Source: JBAXTE01 sp964653595
GTDB lineage: Bacteria > Bacteroidota > Bacteroidia > Bacteroidales > WCHB1-69
Direction of reading: 5' to 3'
Assembly: GCA_964653595.1 (NCBI GenBank)
Contig: CAZZHH010000039.1
Span: forward strand, 1-30,991
DNA: 30,991 nucleotides
Below are positions 7,626-16,300 of this stretch, piece by piece; within the stretch, counting starts at the first letter, position 1; each line of letters starts with the position of its first letter. The notes under the pieces are model-generated. The model searched no databases. It worked only from the letters and a program-made list of their open reading frames with translations, and was not told where the DNA came from. Made by a program: the position numbers and the translations under genes.

Positions 7626-7648
7626 GTGCGAAGTATGAAACTTCGCAC
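7626..7648. repeat. Palindrome, copy C of the TTCGCAC repeat
   Basis: GTGCGAAG (7626-7633) and CTTCGCAC (7641-7648) form a perfect 8-bp stem with a 7-nt loop. The palindrome lies one base beyond the dusB stop codon (7650-7652 on the minus strand), so it may protect the 3' end of that mRNA. No T-run follows on either strand. Confidence 0.7.
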
Positions 7649-7649
7649 G

Positions 7650-8633
7650 CTACCCCATCTCCCGATACTGCTCCTTAATAAATTCAATGGTTTCTAAAAT
7701 TTCGGTCTTGGAATATGACGTTAAAAGTTTTAGTTTGAAAGGTTTGAAATCACGCAGACCGCTGAAGTAGTGGCTGTATTGCCGGCGCATCTCTACGATT
7801 CCGGCCCGTTCGCCTTTCCATTCGATGGATGTCAGCAGGTGCTCGATACAGGTGTCGGCCCGTTCGGTCATGTTAGGGCGGGGGAGAAGTTCTCCGGTGT
7901 TTAGATAATGTTTGATCTCCCTGAAAATCCAAGGGTTGCCGGTGGCGGCCCGGCCTACCATGATGGCGTCTACGGCGGTTTCGTTAAATCGTTGTTTGGC
8001 AATTTCGGGGGAGGTGATGTCGCCGTTACCGATGATTGGAATATGGATTTGGGGGTGGTTTTTTACCTCGCGGATGAGCGTCCAATCGGCTTCGCCCATG
8101 TACATCTGGGGTCGGGTGCGTCCGTGGATGGTGAGTGCTTGGATGCCGATGTCCTGCAATCGAAGTGCGATGTCTACGATAGGTTTGTCGGAGTTGTCGT
8201 ATCCCAAGCGGGTTTTTACCGTCACTGGAATATTTACTGCTTCCACGATTGCTTTGGTGATGGCCACCATCTTTGGAATATCATTCAGAATCCCCGATCC
8301 GGAGCCTTTGGATGCCACTTTTCGGACTGGACAGCCCCAGTTTATATCGATCACATCGGGGTTTGCTGATTGGGCCACCAATGCCGCTTCCGCCATCGCC
8401 TGAGCATCGTTGCCAAAGATTTGGATGCCGATCGGACGCTCACTCTCGTCGAATTCCATTTTGCGCTTGCTCTTCTCTACATCACGGCGCAAGGCTTCGG
8501 AAGCGATAAACTCGGTATACACCATGTCGGCGCCAAACCGTTTGCACAAACGTCGGAACGGAGCATCCGAAATTTCTTCCATGGGCGCTAGAAAAACGGG
8601 ATATTTCCCAAACTCAGTTGATCCAATCTTCAC
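7650..8633 (-). CDS. dusB: tRNA-dihydrouridine synthase, DusB type
   Basis: 327-residue FMN-dependent enzyme that reduces uridines in the tRNA D-loop. The N-terminal FMN-binding barrel is clear: FLAPMEEISDAPFR at 14-27, IGIQIFGNDAQ at 68-78, the catalytic cysteine Cys101 in DINWGCPVRKVASKGSGSG, then PVTVKTRLGYD near 136-146, LTIHGRTR and PIIGNGDI. The C-terminal helical domain follows. Translation starts at a GTG at 8633, supported by a -7 element about 20 nt upstream. Composition is odd: hand counting gives about 56% GC at 8041-8160, while the last 100 bases of the gene (7650-7750) are near 30%, like the surrounding genes. Palindromic repeat clusters lie on both sides. This points to transfer or recombination of most of the gene. 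Confidence 0.94.
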   Translation of the reverse strand: MKIGSTEFGKYPVFLAPMEEISDAPFRRLCKRFGADMVYTEFIASEALRRDVEKSKRKMEFDESERPIGIQIFGNDAQAMAEAALVAQSANPDVIDINWGCPVRKVASKGSGSGILNDIPKMVAITKAIVEAVNIPVTVKTRLGYDNSDKPIVDIALRLQDIGIQALTIHGRTRPQMYMGEADWTLIREVKNHPQIHIPIIGNGDITSPEIAKQRFNETAVDAIMVGRAATGNPWIFREIKHYLNTGELLPRPNMTERADTCIEHLLTSIEWKGERAGIVEMRRQYSHYFSGLRDFKPFKLKLLTSYSKTEILETIEFIKEQYREMG

Positions 8634-8652
8634 AAATAATTGATTTTAGAGT

Positions 8653-8661
8653 GCAAAAGTA
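8653..8661 (-). promoter_or_regulatory. -7 promoter element for dusB
   Basis: The reverse complement reads TACTTTTGC, a TAnnTTTG match. Predicted start near 8646, giving a 12-nt leader before the GTG at 8633. Confidence 0.55.
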
Positions 8662-8685
8662 GTGAAATTAAGTGAAAAGATATTT

Positions 8686-8760
8686 CGTGAAAGGTGAAAA
8701 GAAGATCGCGAAGCGGGTCTGGACTTCTTGTCTCGCTTCGCGTTCTTTTCACGTTTCACG
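8686..8760. repeat. Long imperfect palindrome between dusB and yitT-like gene
   Basis: The left arm 8686-8715 pairs with the right arm 8734-8760. The core CGCGAAGCG (8707-8715) matches CGCTTCGCG (8734-8742) exactly. GTGAAAAGAA (8694-8703) matches TTCTTTTCAC (8743-8752) exactly, separated from the core by three unpaired bases on the left. The outermost CGTGAAAG/GTTTCACG pairs at 7 of 8 positions. The loop is 18 nt. A second inverted CTTTTCAC copy further right (8783-8803) can pair with 8671-8680. It lies between divergent genes, so it is not a terminator for either. Confidence 0.75.
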
Positions 8761-8807
8761 TTTCACACTGCTATCTTTCGCTCTTTTCACTAAAAATCTT
8801 TTCACGT

Positions 8808-8833
8808 TTCACGTGCTATCTTCACGTGCTATC
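8808..8833. repeat. Tandem 13-nt direct repeat
   Basis: TTCACGTGCTATC occurs twice head to tail (8808-8820 and 8821-8833) with no mismatch. A degenerate third version (TTTCACACTGCTATC) lies at 8761-8775. The repeat ends 13 nt before the -7 element of the next gene, so it covers the region where -33 contacts or a regulator would sit. CACGTG inside each unit is itself palindromic. Confidence 0.65.
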
Positions 8834-8845
8834 AAATTAAAATTG

Positions 8846-8854
8846 TATTTTTGC
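8846..8854 (+). promoter_or_regulatory. -7 promoter element for the YitT-family gene and gldA
   Basis: TATTTTTGC fits TAnnTTTG. The predicted start is near 8861, leaving a leader of about 12 nt that is mostly T before the ATG at 8873. Confidence 0.6.
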
Positions 8855-8872
8855 CTGAAATTTTTTTTTTTG

Positions 8873-9784
8873 ATGAAAGCGATAAACTATAAAAAGATTA
8901 CCAAGGAGTATTTGCAAATCCTAATCGGCTCTGCAATTATGGCTTTTGGATATGTGCTTTTTATTGCTCCATACAAATTGGCACCTGGAGGAGTGTATGG
9001 AATTGCGATCACTATTCACCATCTTACTAAAGGGATGTTTGATTTGTTTCCAGATGGTTTACCCATTGGAACGGTTGCCCTTTCCATGGATATTCCATTA
9101 GCTATCATAGGAACCATCATGTTGGGACCTAAATTTGGGTTTAAGACCGTAGTGGGTTTTATCTCTTTGGCGGTATTTACCGATTTAATGTCGGGATGGT
9201 GGGGAATAGAACCACTGATTTCTAACGATATGTTGCTCTCTTCTGTTTTTGGAGGAGTATTGCTCGGTTTAGGATTGGGACTAATTTTCCGAACAAAGGC
9301 TACTTCTGGAGGAACAGATATTGTTGCAATGATGATTAACAAATACACTCACTTACCAGTGGGAACTCTTTTGATAATTGTCGATTCAGCAGTGGTTGCA
9401 GTAAGTATTTTAGCATATAACGATTGGAAAATTCCTTTTTATTCCCTAATTGTTATCTATATTACAGGCAAAGTTATTGATGCTGTAATCCAAGGGATAA
9501 GCAACGATAGAACCGTATATATTATTTCTGAAAAATACGAAGAGATTCGAGAGAAAATTATTCATGACTTAGATCGTGGAGGAACCTATATCCACGGAGA
9601 GGGAATGTATCATAATAAACCAAAAAAAATTATATATACCATTGTCGATCGAAAACAATTGCCTTTATTAATTGAGTTTGTTCACGAAATAGATCCCAAT
9701 GCCTTTTTGTCGGTTATTAAAGCAAGTCAAACACTTGGGAATGGATTTCAATCATTAAGAGAGGCAACATTAGGAGAATTATAA
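8873..9784 (+). CDS. YitT family membrane protein (DUF161/DUF2179)
   Basis: 303-residue membrane protein. Five or so membrane segments fill residues 14-190, with the family hallmarks IAPYKLAPGGVYGIA near 31-45 and FRTKATSGGTDIVAMM near 139-154. The C-terminal cytoplasmic DUF2179 domain follows, with SNDRTVYIISEKYEEI, the loop GGTYIHGEGMY, and VHEIDPNAFLSVIKA. The molecular function of this family is not established. I chose the ATG at 8873 because the in-frame extension back to 8672 runs through the palindromic repeats and the promoter. gldA begins 21 nt downstream, so the two probably share a transcript. Confidence 0.88.
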   Translation: MKAINYKKITKEYLQILIGSAIMAFGYVLFIAPYKLAPGGVYGIAITIHHLTKGMFDLFPDGLPIGTVALSMDIPLAIIGTIMLGPKFGFKTVVGFISLAVFTDLMSGWWGIEPLISNDMLLSSVFGGVLLGLGLGLIFRTKATSGGTDIVAMMINKYTHLPVGTLLIIVDSAVVAVSILAYNDWKIPFYSLIVIYITGKVIDAVIQGISNDRTVYIISEKYEEIREKIIHDLDRGGTYIHGEGMYHNKPKKIIYTIVDRKQLPLLIEFVHEIDPNAFLSVIKASQTLGNGFQSLREATLGEL

Positions 9785-9805
9785 ATATTTTAAAAAATCA
9801 TTATC

Positions 9806-10717
9806 ATGTCGATTGAACTAATAAATATTACGAAAAAATATGGTGAGCAATTAGCCGTAAATAACGTCACTTTTTCTATTCAAAAAGGAGAGGTTGTTGG
9901 GATTTTAGGTCCTAACGGAGCTGGAAAATCGACCATGATGAAAATTCTCACATGTTTCATTCCTCAAAGCGATGGCGAGGCCAAAGTATGTGGATATAAT
10001 GTACTTACGGATTCTCTAGAAGTTAGAAAGAGAGTAGGTTATTTGCCCGAAAACAATCCATTATATTTGGATATGTATGTGAGAGAATATTTAGAATTTA
10101 TTGCAGGTATTCATCATTTAGGATCCAATTCAAAATTACGAATCAATGAAATGATTGAGATAACTGGGTTAGGAGCCGAACAACATAAAAAAATCGGGGC
10201 TTTATCAAAAGGCTATCGTCAGAGGGTTGGGCTGGCACAAGCAATGATTCATGATCCAGAAGTGCTGATTTTAGATGAGCCAACTTCGGGATTAGATCCA
10301 AATCAGTTGGTCGACATCCGAAAATTAATTATGGAATTTGGTAAAAACAAAACTATTTTGCTGAGCACCCATATTATGCAAGAGGTTGAGGCAATGTGTA
10401 GTAGAGTAATTATTATTGATGAAGGCCGTATTGTGGCAGATGATAGAACCACCCAATTGCATCAAATGCAAATCGGACAAGAATTTGTTTTGGTAGAGTT
10501 TCTTGAAGAAGTTGCATTGCAAGAGCTGAAATCCATTGCTGGAGTAAAATCCGTTGTAAAAATTGGAAATTCGGAGTTTAAAATTGAATCTTCAAGCAAA
10601 CAAGATATTCGACTAGCAATTTCTCAATATGTTAAAAATAAAAACTATACTTTGTTATCTATGACTAAGTTAGAACATGGGTTAGAAGAAGTGTTTAGAA
10701 ATTTAACAAAAAAATAA
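9806..10717 (+). CDS. gldA: ABC transporter ATP-binding protein, GldA-like
   Basis: 303-residue ABC ATPase very like GldA, the ATPase of the GldA-GldF-GldG transporter linked to gliding in Bacteroidota. Motifs are complete: Walker A GPNGAGKST at 35-43, signature LSKGYRQ at 133-139, Walker B VLILDEP at 153-159 and the H-loop STH at 187-189. The segments VGYLPENNPLYLDMYVREYLEF and THIMQEVEAMCSRVIIIDEG are especially GldA-like. A C-terminal domain of about 95 residues follows the nucleotide-binding domain. No permease gene is beside it, so the membrane partner must be elsewhere. Many non-gliding Bacteroidota also carry this ATPase, so motility cannot be inferred from it. It is co-directional with the YitT gene, 21 nt away. 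Confidence 0.8.
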   Translation: MSIELINITKKYGEQLAVNNVTFSIQKGEVVGILGPNGAGKSTMMKILTCFIPQSDGEAKVCGYNVLTDSLEVRKRVGYLPENNPLYLDMYVREYLEFIAGIHHLGSNSKLRINEMIEITGLGAEQHKKIGALSKGYRQRVGLAQAMIHDPEVLILDEPTSGLDPNQLVDIRKLIMEFGKNKTILLSTHIMQEVEAMCSRVIIIDEGRIVADDRTTQLHQMQIGQEFVLVEFLEEVALQELKSIAGVKSVVKIGNSEFKIESSSKQDIRLAISQYVKNKNYTLLSMTKLEHGLEEVFRNLTKK

Positions 10718-10750
10718 ATTCAAGAAATGCTTTATGCAAATAGTTTTTTG

Positions 10751-10759
10751 TAATTTTGC
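10751..10759 (+). promoter_or_regulatory. -7 promoter element for metK
   Basis: TAATTTTGC fits TAnnTTTG. The predicted start near 10766 gives a leader of about 115 nt, much longer than the 9-50 nt seen for most other promoters in this window. That leaves room for leader control. Confidence 0.6.
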
Positions 10760-10809
10760 ATGAAAATAAAATAGTGGAAAAATTTGATTGATTGCAACCA
10801 CACAAAAAA

Positions 10810-10860
10810 ATGCTAAAACAGTTTTTTGCTTCTCTCAATCTGATTCTTCCCAAATATTAA
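10810..10860 (+). other. Possible 16-codon upstream ORF in the metK leader
   Basis: The leader contains an ATG-started frame encoding MLKQFFASLNLILPKY, ending 21 nt before the metK ATG. A frame this short can arise by chance. It holds only one methionine, its initiator, so a methionine-sensing leader peptide is not supported by composition. Listed because it is the only open frame in an unusually long leader. Confidence 0.2.
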
Positions 10861-10881
10861 TTCATAAAAAGTGAACATATA

Positions 10882-12183
10882 ATGGGACATTTATTTACTT
10901 CAGAGAGCGTTTCAGAAGGTCATCCAGATAAAGTTAGTGACCAAATTTCAGACGCATTATTAGATCAATTTTTACGTTGGGATCCAGAATCAAAAGTTGC
11001 CTGCGAAACTCTTGTTACTACTGGTTTAGTAGTTTGTGCTGGTGAGGTTAAAACTGAGGGTTTTGTTCATATCGACGATGTAGCTCGTGAAACTATTCGT
11101 AAAATTGGATACACAAAAGCAGAGTATAGATTTGACTGCGAATCATGCGGCGTTATTTCTGCAATTCACGAACAATCACCGGATATTAATCAAGGTGTAG
11201 AACGCAAACAAGCAGAAGAACAAGGTGCTGGAGATCAAGGAATGATGTTTGGCTATGCTTGTACCGAAATGGACAACTTTATGCCAATTTCTATCGACTT
11301 GTCTCATCGTTTTTTGATGGAACTTGCCGAAATTCGTAAAGAAGGGAAACGTATGAAGTACCTTCGACCAGATGCTAAATCACAAGTAACCATAGAGTAT
11401 GACGAAAAAGGTAAACCAAAACGCATCGACACAATTGTAATTTCTACACAACACGATGATTTTGCAGAAGAGGCTAAAATGCTTGCTCAAATTGAAGCGG
11501 ATGTTAAAAATGTATTGATTCCAAGAGTGAAAAAATCATGTCCTGATAGTGTTAAAAAATTATTCAAAGGAGATTTTAAATTACACGTAAACCCAACAGG
11601 AAAATTTGTAATAGGTGGACCTCATGGTGATACAGGATTAACAGGACGAAAAATTATTGTAGATACTTATGGTGGAAAAGGTGCTCATGGTGGTGGTGCT
11701 TTCTCTGGCAAGGATTCATCTAAAGTAGACAGATCTGCTGCATATGCTGCTCGTCATATTGCCAAAAACATGGTTGCTGCAGGTATTTGCGATGAGGTTT
11801 TAGTACAAGTTGCTTATGCAATTGGTGTTGCTCAACCTGTTGGTTTGTACGTTAACACATACAATTCAGCTAAGGTGAAAGATGCTTCTGGAAAAAAATT
11901 ATCCGACGGAAAAATCGCAGAAATTATCCACAAAATTTTCGACATGCGTCCTTATGCTATCGTGAAAAGATTTGGATTAAAAAACCCAATCTTTGCTCCT
12001 ACTGCTGCTTATGGACACTTTGGTAGAACCCCATATTCTCAAGAAGTGGAAGTGTTTTACTCCGATAAAACAACCAAGAAAGTAAAAGTTGACGGTAAAG
12101 AAAAATTGGTAAAAACGGTCGATTTCTTTGCTTGGGAAAAATTAGACTATGTTGATTTAATCAAAAAAGAGTTTGTTCTTTAA
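10882..12183 (+). CDS. metK: S-adenosylmethionine synthetase
   Basis: 433-residue enzyme that makes S-adenosylmethionine from methionine and ATP. The N-terminus MGHLFTSESVSEGHPDKVSDQ carries the ATP/methionine-binding start. The family signature GAGDQGMMFGYA begins at 115, and the second signature GGGAFSGKD is at 270-278, followed by KVDRSAAYAARHIAKN. The C-terminal domain shows VAYAIGVAQPVGLYVNT and GHFGR. At 433 residues it is longer than the E. coli enzyme (384). The extra length lies in loops, including a lysine-rich segment near 396-415 (KTTKKVKVDGKEKLVKTV), as in other Bacteroidota. It is a single-gene unit with its own promoter and terminator. Confidence 0.97.
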   Translation: MGHLFTSESVSEGHPDKVSDQISDALLDQFLRWDPESKVACETLVTTGLVVCAGEVKTEGFVHIDDVARETIRKIGYTKAEYRFDCESCGVISAIHEQSPDINQGVERKQAEEQGAGDQGMMFGYACTEMDNFMPISIDLSHRFLMELAEIRKEGKRMKYLRPDAKSQVTIEYDEKGKPKRIDTIVISTQHDDFAEEAKMLAQIEADVKNVLIPRVKKSCPDSVKKLFKGDFKLHVNPTGKFVIGGPHGDTGLTGRKIIVDTYGGKGAHGGGAFSGKDSSKVDRSAAYAARHIAKNMVAAGICDEVLVQVAYAIGVAQPVGLYVNTYNSAKVKDASGKKLSDGKIAEIIHKIFDMRPYAIVKRFGLKNPIFAPTAAYGHFGRTPYSQEVEVFYSDKTTKKVKVDGKEKLVKTVDFFAWEKLDYVDLIKKEFVL

Positions 12184-12198
12184 TTATTGAACCGTTGA

Positions 12199-12246
12199 CT
12201 CATAAAAAAATCCTGTTAAGCTTTCTTAACAGGATTTTTTTATGAG
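12199..12246. terminator. Bidirectional terminator between metK and the T9SS cargo gene
   Basis: A perfect 22-bp inverted repeat (arms 12199-12220 and 12225-12246) encloses a 4-nt loop. The A7 and T7 tracts inside the arms give a U-run after the GC core (TCCTGTTAAG/CTTAACAGGA) on both strands. It lies between convergent genes and can stop transcription from either side. Confidence 0.9.
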
Positions 12247-12266
12247 TTTGTTTTAAAAATTATCTT

Positions 12267-13004
12267 TTAATGCTTGATGATTAGCTTTTTGGAATGAATA
12301 GGAATGCCATTAGAAGTTAAGGTTACAAAATAAATTCCATCCAAAAATTCAGCAGTATTAATGGTGTATTTGCCATTGTTTGATGAAGATAAATCTGAAG
12401 TAAAAATTGTCGCTCCTAGCATGTTTTTTATTTCAACTTTCTGATTTGCATTTTGCGACGAAAAATTTAGATTCACCATGTTTGAAGCAGGATTAGGTGA
12501 GATGCTAATTTTTGAATCGTTTTGTTTGAAATTATTTACATAAGTGTCATCTAAACCCCTATATGTAACTATTACCGATACATTATTATCTCTATTATTT
12601 TCTTCTTCAAAGGTGTATTTAACATGAGTATCCCCAAAGTTGCCATGAGGATGATAATCTCCTGAAAATCCACTTTCGTCAGTGCTATCGCCTGCTGTTA
12701 TCAGTAAAGGCATTTGTGAAACTTGAACTTCAGAACCAAAGCAAACATCCCAACAAAAACTGTTAACAGAGCCAACGATACTGTCTAAAACCTCTTTTCG
12801 GCAATGTACTAATATATCTGAAGCTCCAATGTTGTGTACAAATATTACTCTTTGTCCTGGTAAAATTGGAACATGACCGGGTGTTTCGAAAACAACAGAA
12901 CCACCATTTGGAATTACCCCACCTGGATAGGAGAGAGATAATGTTTGAGCAATACTACCAAACGAAATGGCAATGAATGCAATGAATAGAGATAATTTTT
13001 TCAT
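12267..13004 (-). CDS. T9SS type A sorting domain protein, small secreted
   Basis: 245-residue secreted protein. A signal peptide (MKKLSLFIAFIAISFGSIAQ) is followed by a beta-rich domain of about 140 residues with three cysteines (one in VHCRKEVLD, two in FCWDVCFGSE). I do not recognise this domain. The last 80 residues form a type IX secretion C-terminal domain: ISISPNPASNMVNLNF, VEIKNMLGATIF, and DGIYFVTLTSNGIPIHSKKLIIKH. It should therefore be exported across the outer membrane and either attached to the surface or released. The start is the ATG at 13004; an in-frame TTG at 13025 lies in the -7 element. The protein is monocistronic and convergent with metK. Confidence 0.85.
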   Translation of the reverse strand: MKKLSLFIAFIAISFGSIAQTLSLSYPGGVIPNGGSVVFETPGHVPILPGQRVIFVHNIGASDILVHCRKEVLDSIVGSVNSFCWDVCFGSEVQVSQMPLLITAGDSTDESGFSGDYHPHGNFGDTHVKYTFEEENNRDNNVSVIVTYRGLDDTYVNNFKQNDSKISISPNPASNMVNLNFSSQNANQKVEIKNMLGATIFTSDLSSSNNGKYTINTAEFLDGIYFVTLTSNGIPIHSKKLIIKH

Positions 13005-13021
13005 TTTTTTCCTTTTTTTAT

Positions 13022-13030
13022 GCAAATATA
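13022..13030 (-). promoter_or_regulatory. -7 promoter element for the small T9SS cargo gene
   Basis: The reverse complement is TATATTTGC, a TAnnTTTG match. Start predicted near 13015, leaving about 11 nt before the ATG at 13004. Confidence 0.6.
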
Positions 13031-13254
13031 AGCGAGAAAATCAAAATTTCAAATAAATTAGCATTTTTTTATCATAAACAGAGGATGTTATAAATCATAT
13101 AAAAAAACGATAAAATAGTAATTTTTGGGATTTTTTTTTTTTTATATACAGGTAAAAATAAATTGTAATAAGAAAAAAGTATATAAATTGAAACTTAAAT
13201 CAAAAAATTATGTTTTTTTGACTAAAAATATTTCAATAATTGCAAAACTGTGCT

Positions 13255-13263
13255 TATCTTTGA
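13255..13263 (+). promoter_or_regulatory. -7 promoter element for the giant T9SS protein
   Basis: TATCTTTGA contains an exact TAnnTTTG match. Start predicted near 13270, giving a leader of about 46 nt. The rest of the 13031-13254 gap is very AT-rich, with a 14-base T-run ending at 13143 and no further feature that I can support. Confidence 0.6.
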
Positions 13264-13315
13264 CGTTGGGAAATTATGTCAATAAAATAATAAGTTAAAC
13301 AAAAACCAAAACCGT

Positions 13316-16300
13316 ATGAGAAAAATTGTTACAATGTTTTTGGCTTTGTTCTGTTTTCTTACAGTAAAAGCTCAAACAACATTAGTTAACGAAGGGTTCG
13401 AAGTGATTCCTCACTCTTTTACTTCCTCGTTAACAGCCTCAGTTCCCGATTGGGATACAACAAGGGTGCTAAAATTCGCAGGATTAAATTCCATTCGAGG
13501 GAAAATTAATTCATCTCCTGCTACATCTATTGTCACTGCTAAGTTTTCGACTTTAGGACACAACAAAGTGTACTTAAGATTTAAGCACATCTGTAAAATT
13601 GCACCCGCAGATAAAGGGGGACTCCGCTTCAGAGTTGGTGGAAGTTCAGGCACTTGGACATCTATTCCAAAAGCCGATACCATTTATCTGACACCCGTGC
13701 CTACTGGCAATTTAGGGTTTCTATCTACAGCAGGTTTTAACTCATCTTCGTACACACAATGGGCTCAAACTGATACCATAGCTATGCCAAACAATGATTG
13801 GTGGAGAGGAGAGTTATTCAATCTATCTTCCTTTATTGGGAATAAAGATACCGTAGAGATTCAATTTAGAATTCAACGTGGAAATACTTCATCTGGTTTG
13901 ACTCATTATGGTTGGTTGCTTGATAATGTTGAAATTATTGCTTCAGATAATGAAATTGCTCCTCCAATTATTGTACAACAACCTACTATCTTTCAAGATA
14001 CTATTTATGGAGTAGGACCATGGACTATTAATGCATTAGTCACAGATGCATCACCTATTAATACAGTGAATCTTGTTTATACCACAGAACGCTTTGGGGT
14101 TCCAACGGGTTCCTATTCTGTGCCAATGGTATTAGGAACAGGGAATGTTTATTCATATGAAATTCCTACTGAACCCTATATGACTAAAGTTACATACTAT
14201 ATTTTTGCACAAGATCAGTATGGAAATGAGGATGTTACACCGCAAAAATGGTTTGTGAATAAAAAACAACCTGTTCAAATTATTGTTGGAACTGGCACAT
14301 TAGGGCAAAAGCAACCTTTTGGAGCGAATTTTGGGTATGAGCGTTCTGCTGCCATATATACGGGTGCGGAAATTGGAAATTATGGCACTATTACTACCTT
14401 AGCTTGGAATGTTGTTTCGGCTCAACCCACTGTTATTCCAACAAAAATTTATTTAAAAACTACTACAAACACCACTGTCACTGCAGCTACTTGGGCTTCG
14501 CTTACTACTGGTGCAACTTTAGTATACGATGCTTCCAAAACGTTCACACCGGCTGGTTGGAACACTATTGATATCACTGATTTTGATTTTTCTAGTGATA
14601 ATATCATGATTCTTTGTGAAACAAATTATGGAACAACAGGTTCTACAACTTATCCAACATTTGCTTATACTAACACAAGTCCTAGTTATCAACATCAGTC
14701 GTTACAACAAAATAATACTGCTCCTACTGGTTCAGGAACTCTTAGTTATAATCGACCAAATGTGATGTTTGGTTTTGTGCCAACAGCACCCCTAGTGGAT
14801 GTTGCAATGCATTCAATTGTTGGTCCACCTGCTACTTTAATTACTTCCAACTTGTCTGATATCGTAGTGAAAATAAAAACTAATGGTTCTAACGACTTAA
14901 CCTCTGTTAGAATTAATTGGTCTTTAGATGGTGTGTTGCAAACTCCAATTTATAACTGGACAGGTACATTAACACAAGATCAAGTGTCTCCCGATATTAC
15001 CATTGCATCGGCAGTTAACTTTACTCCAGGTTCACATACCTTAAAAGTTTGGGTAACCGATCCAAATAATGACGTGGATCCAAATTTGACTAACGATACA
15101 ATTCAAAAGACTATTTTCTCTTGTGATGGCGTTTTATCAGCAGGTACTTATACTGTTGGAGGAGCTAGTCCTGATTTTGTGAATTTGGATGATGTTAGTC
15201 TAAAGTTAAAAACTTGTGGAATTAGTGGTCCAGTTACTTTTAATGTTAGACCAGGTACATATTACACAAATGTAAACTTTGCTAAAACACTAGGTGGATC
15301 TGCTGTGAATATGGTAACTCTTAAATCAGAGAGTAACGACGCCTCAAGTGTTATTATTTTGGATACTAATAATAGTGTAGCCACTTTCTTATTAGATTCT
15401 GTTAGTGATTTCAAAGTGCAATATCTTACCCTTAAAAAAACAAGCAAACAAAATAATAAATTGGTTTGGTTCAGAGGGAAAACTGGAAATGTTCAATTTG
15501 AATACAATGTCTTTGAAGGTCTTGATACTAATGTTACATCAGACAATTATGCATTAGTTTATTCGAGTAAGACTACCACTGTTAAAGATTCTGCAATTGT
15601 GTTTAAGAACAATACATTTAACAATGGATCCATTGGGTTGTTTTTGGCTGCAACTTCTACATTACCTTCTTCAGAAGTTTTAATTCAAAACAATATTTTC
15701 AACAGACAATCTTACCGTGGTATTCACCTAAATTATTTTAACAAATACAATGTTCTAAATAATACAATTAGACAAAGCACTATTTCCACCCAAAGCTTCA
15801 GTGGATTGTATTTTAATTATTGTAAGGAAGGTATTTCAATTACTGCAAATAAAGTGTATTCTACAAAATTAAATTGTGGATTATATCTAAATTATAGCAA
15901 GGGAAATCCACTTTTAGTTTCGAACAACTATTTCACTGCTAGCTCTATTACTTCATCGGGTATTATAACTTCTGCTTGTGGATTGTATGTTTATTCTTGT
16001 GATACAACCAATATTTTCAATAATACGGTAAACTTAAATGGTATTGACTCTGTTTCATCGAGAGCAATTTTTGTTTCTTTAGGTTCTAATTTGAATATAA
16101 GAAATAATATTTTTGCAAACAATATCAAAGGTTTTTCCTATTTTGTTAGTAATCCTCCTACTAATTTATTGTCAAATTACAATAATTTATTTACTACTGG
16201 AACATTAATTGGTAGTTATTCTGGTGCTACTTCTGCAAATATTACAGCATGGAAAACCTCTTCAACGAAAGATACAAATTCCATTAGCATAAGCCCAAGC

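Noticed and set aside
7908..8643. Several long open frames on the + strand across dusB
   Set aside because: They lie opposite an intact dusB with all catalytic motifs. The GC-rich composition there makes stop codons rare on the other strand, so they are shadows.
8694..8833. CRISPR array
   Set aside because: The repeats are short, mostly inverted, overlapping or directly abutting, with no regular spacers and no cas genes nearby.
8672..8872. 67-residue N-terminal extension of the YitT protein
   Set aside because: It would run through the palindromes, tandem repeats and the -7 element. The family N-terminus begins at the ATG at 8873.
10766..10881. SAM riboswitch upstream of metK
   Set aside because: I could not recognise the conserved core or stems of a known SAM riboswitch class in this AT-rich leader.
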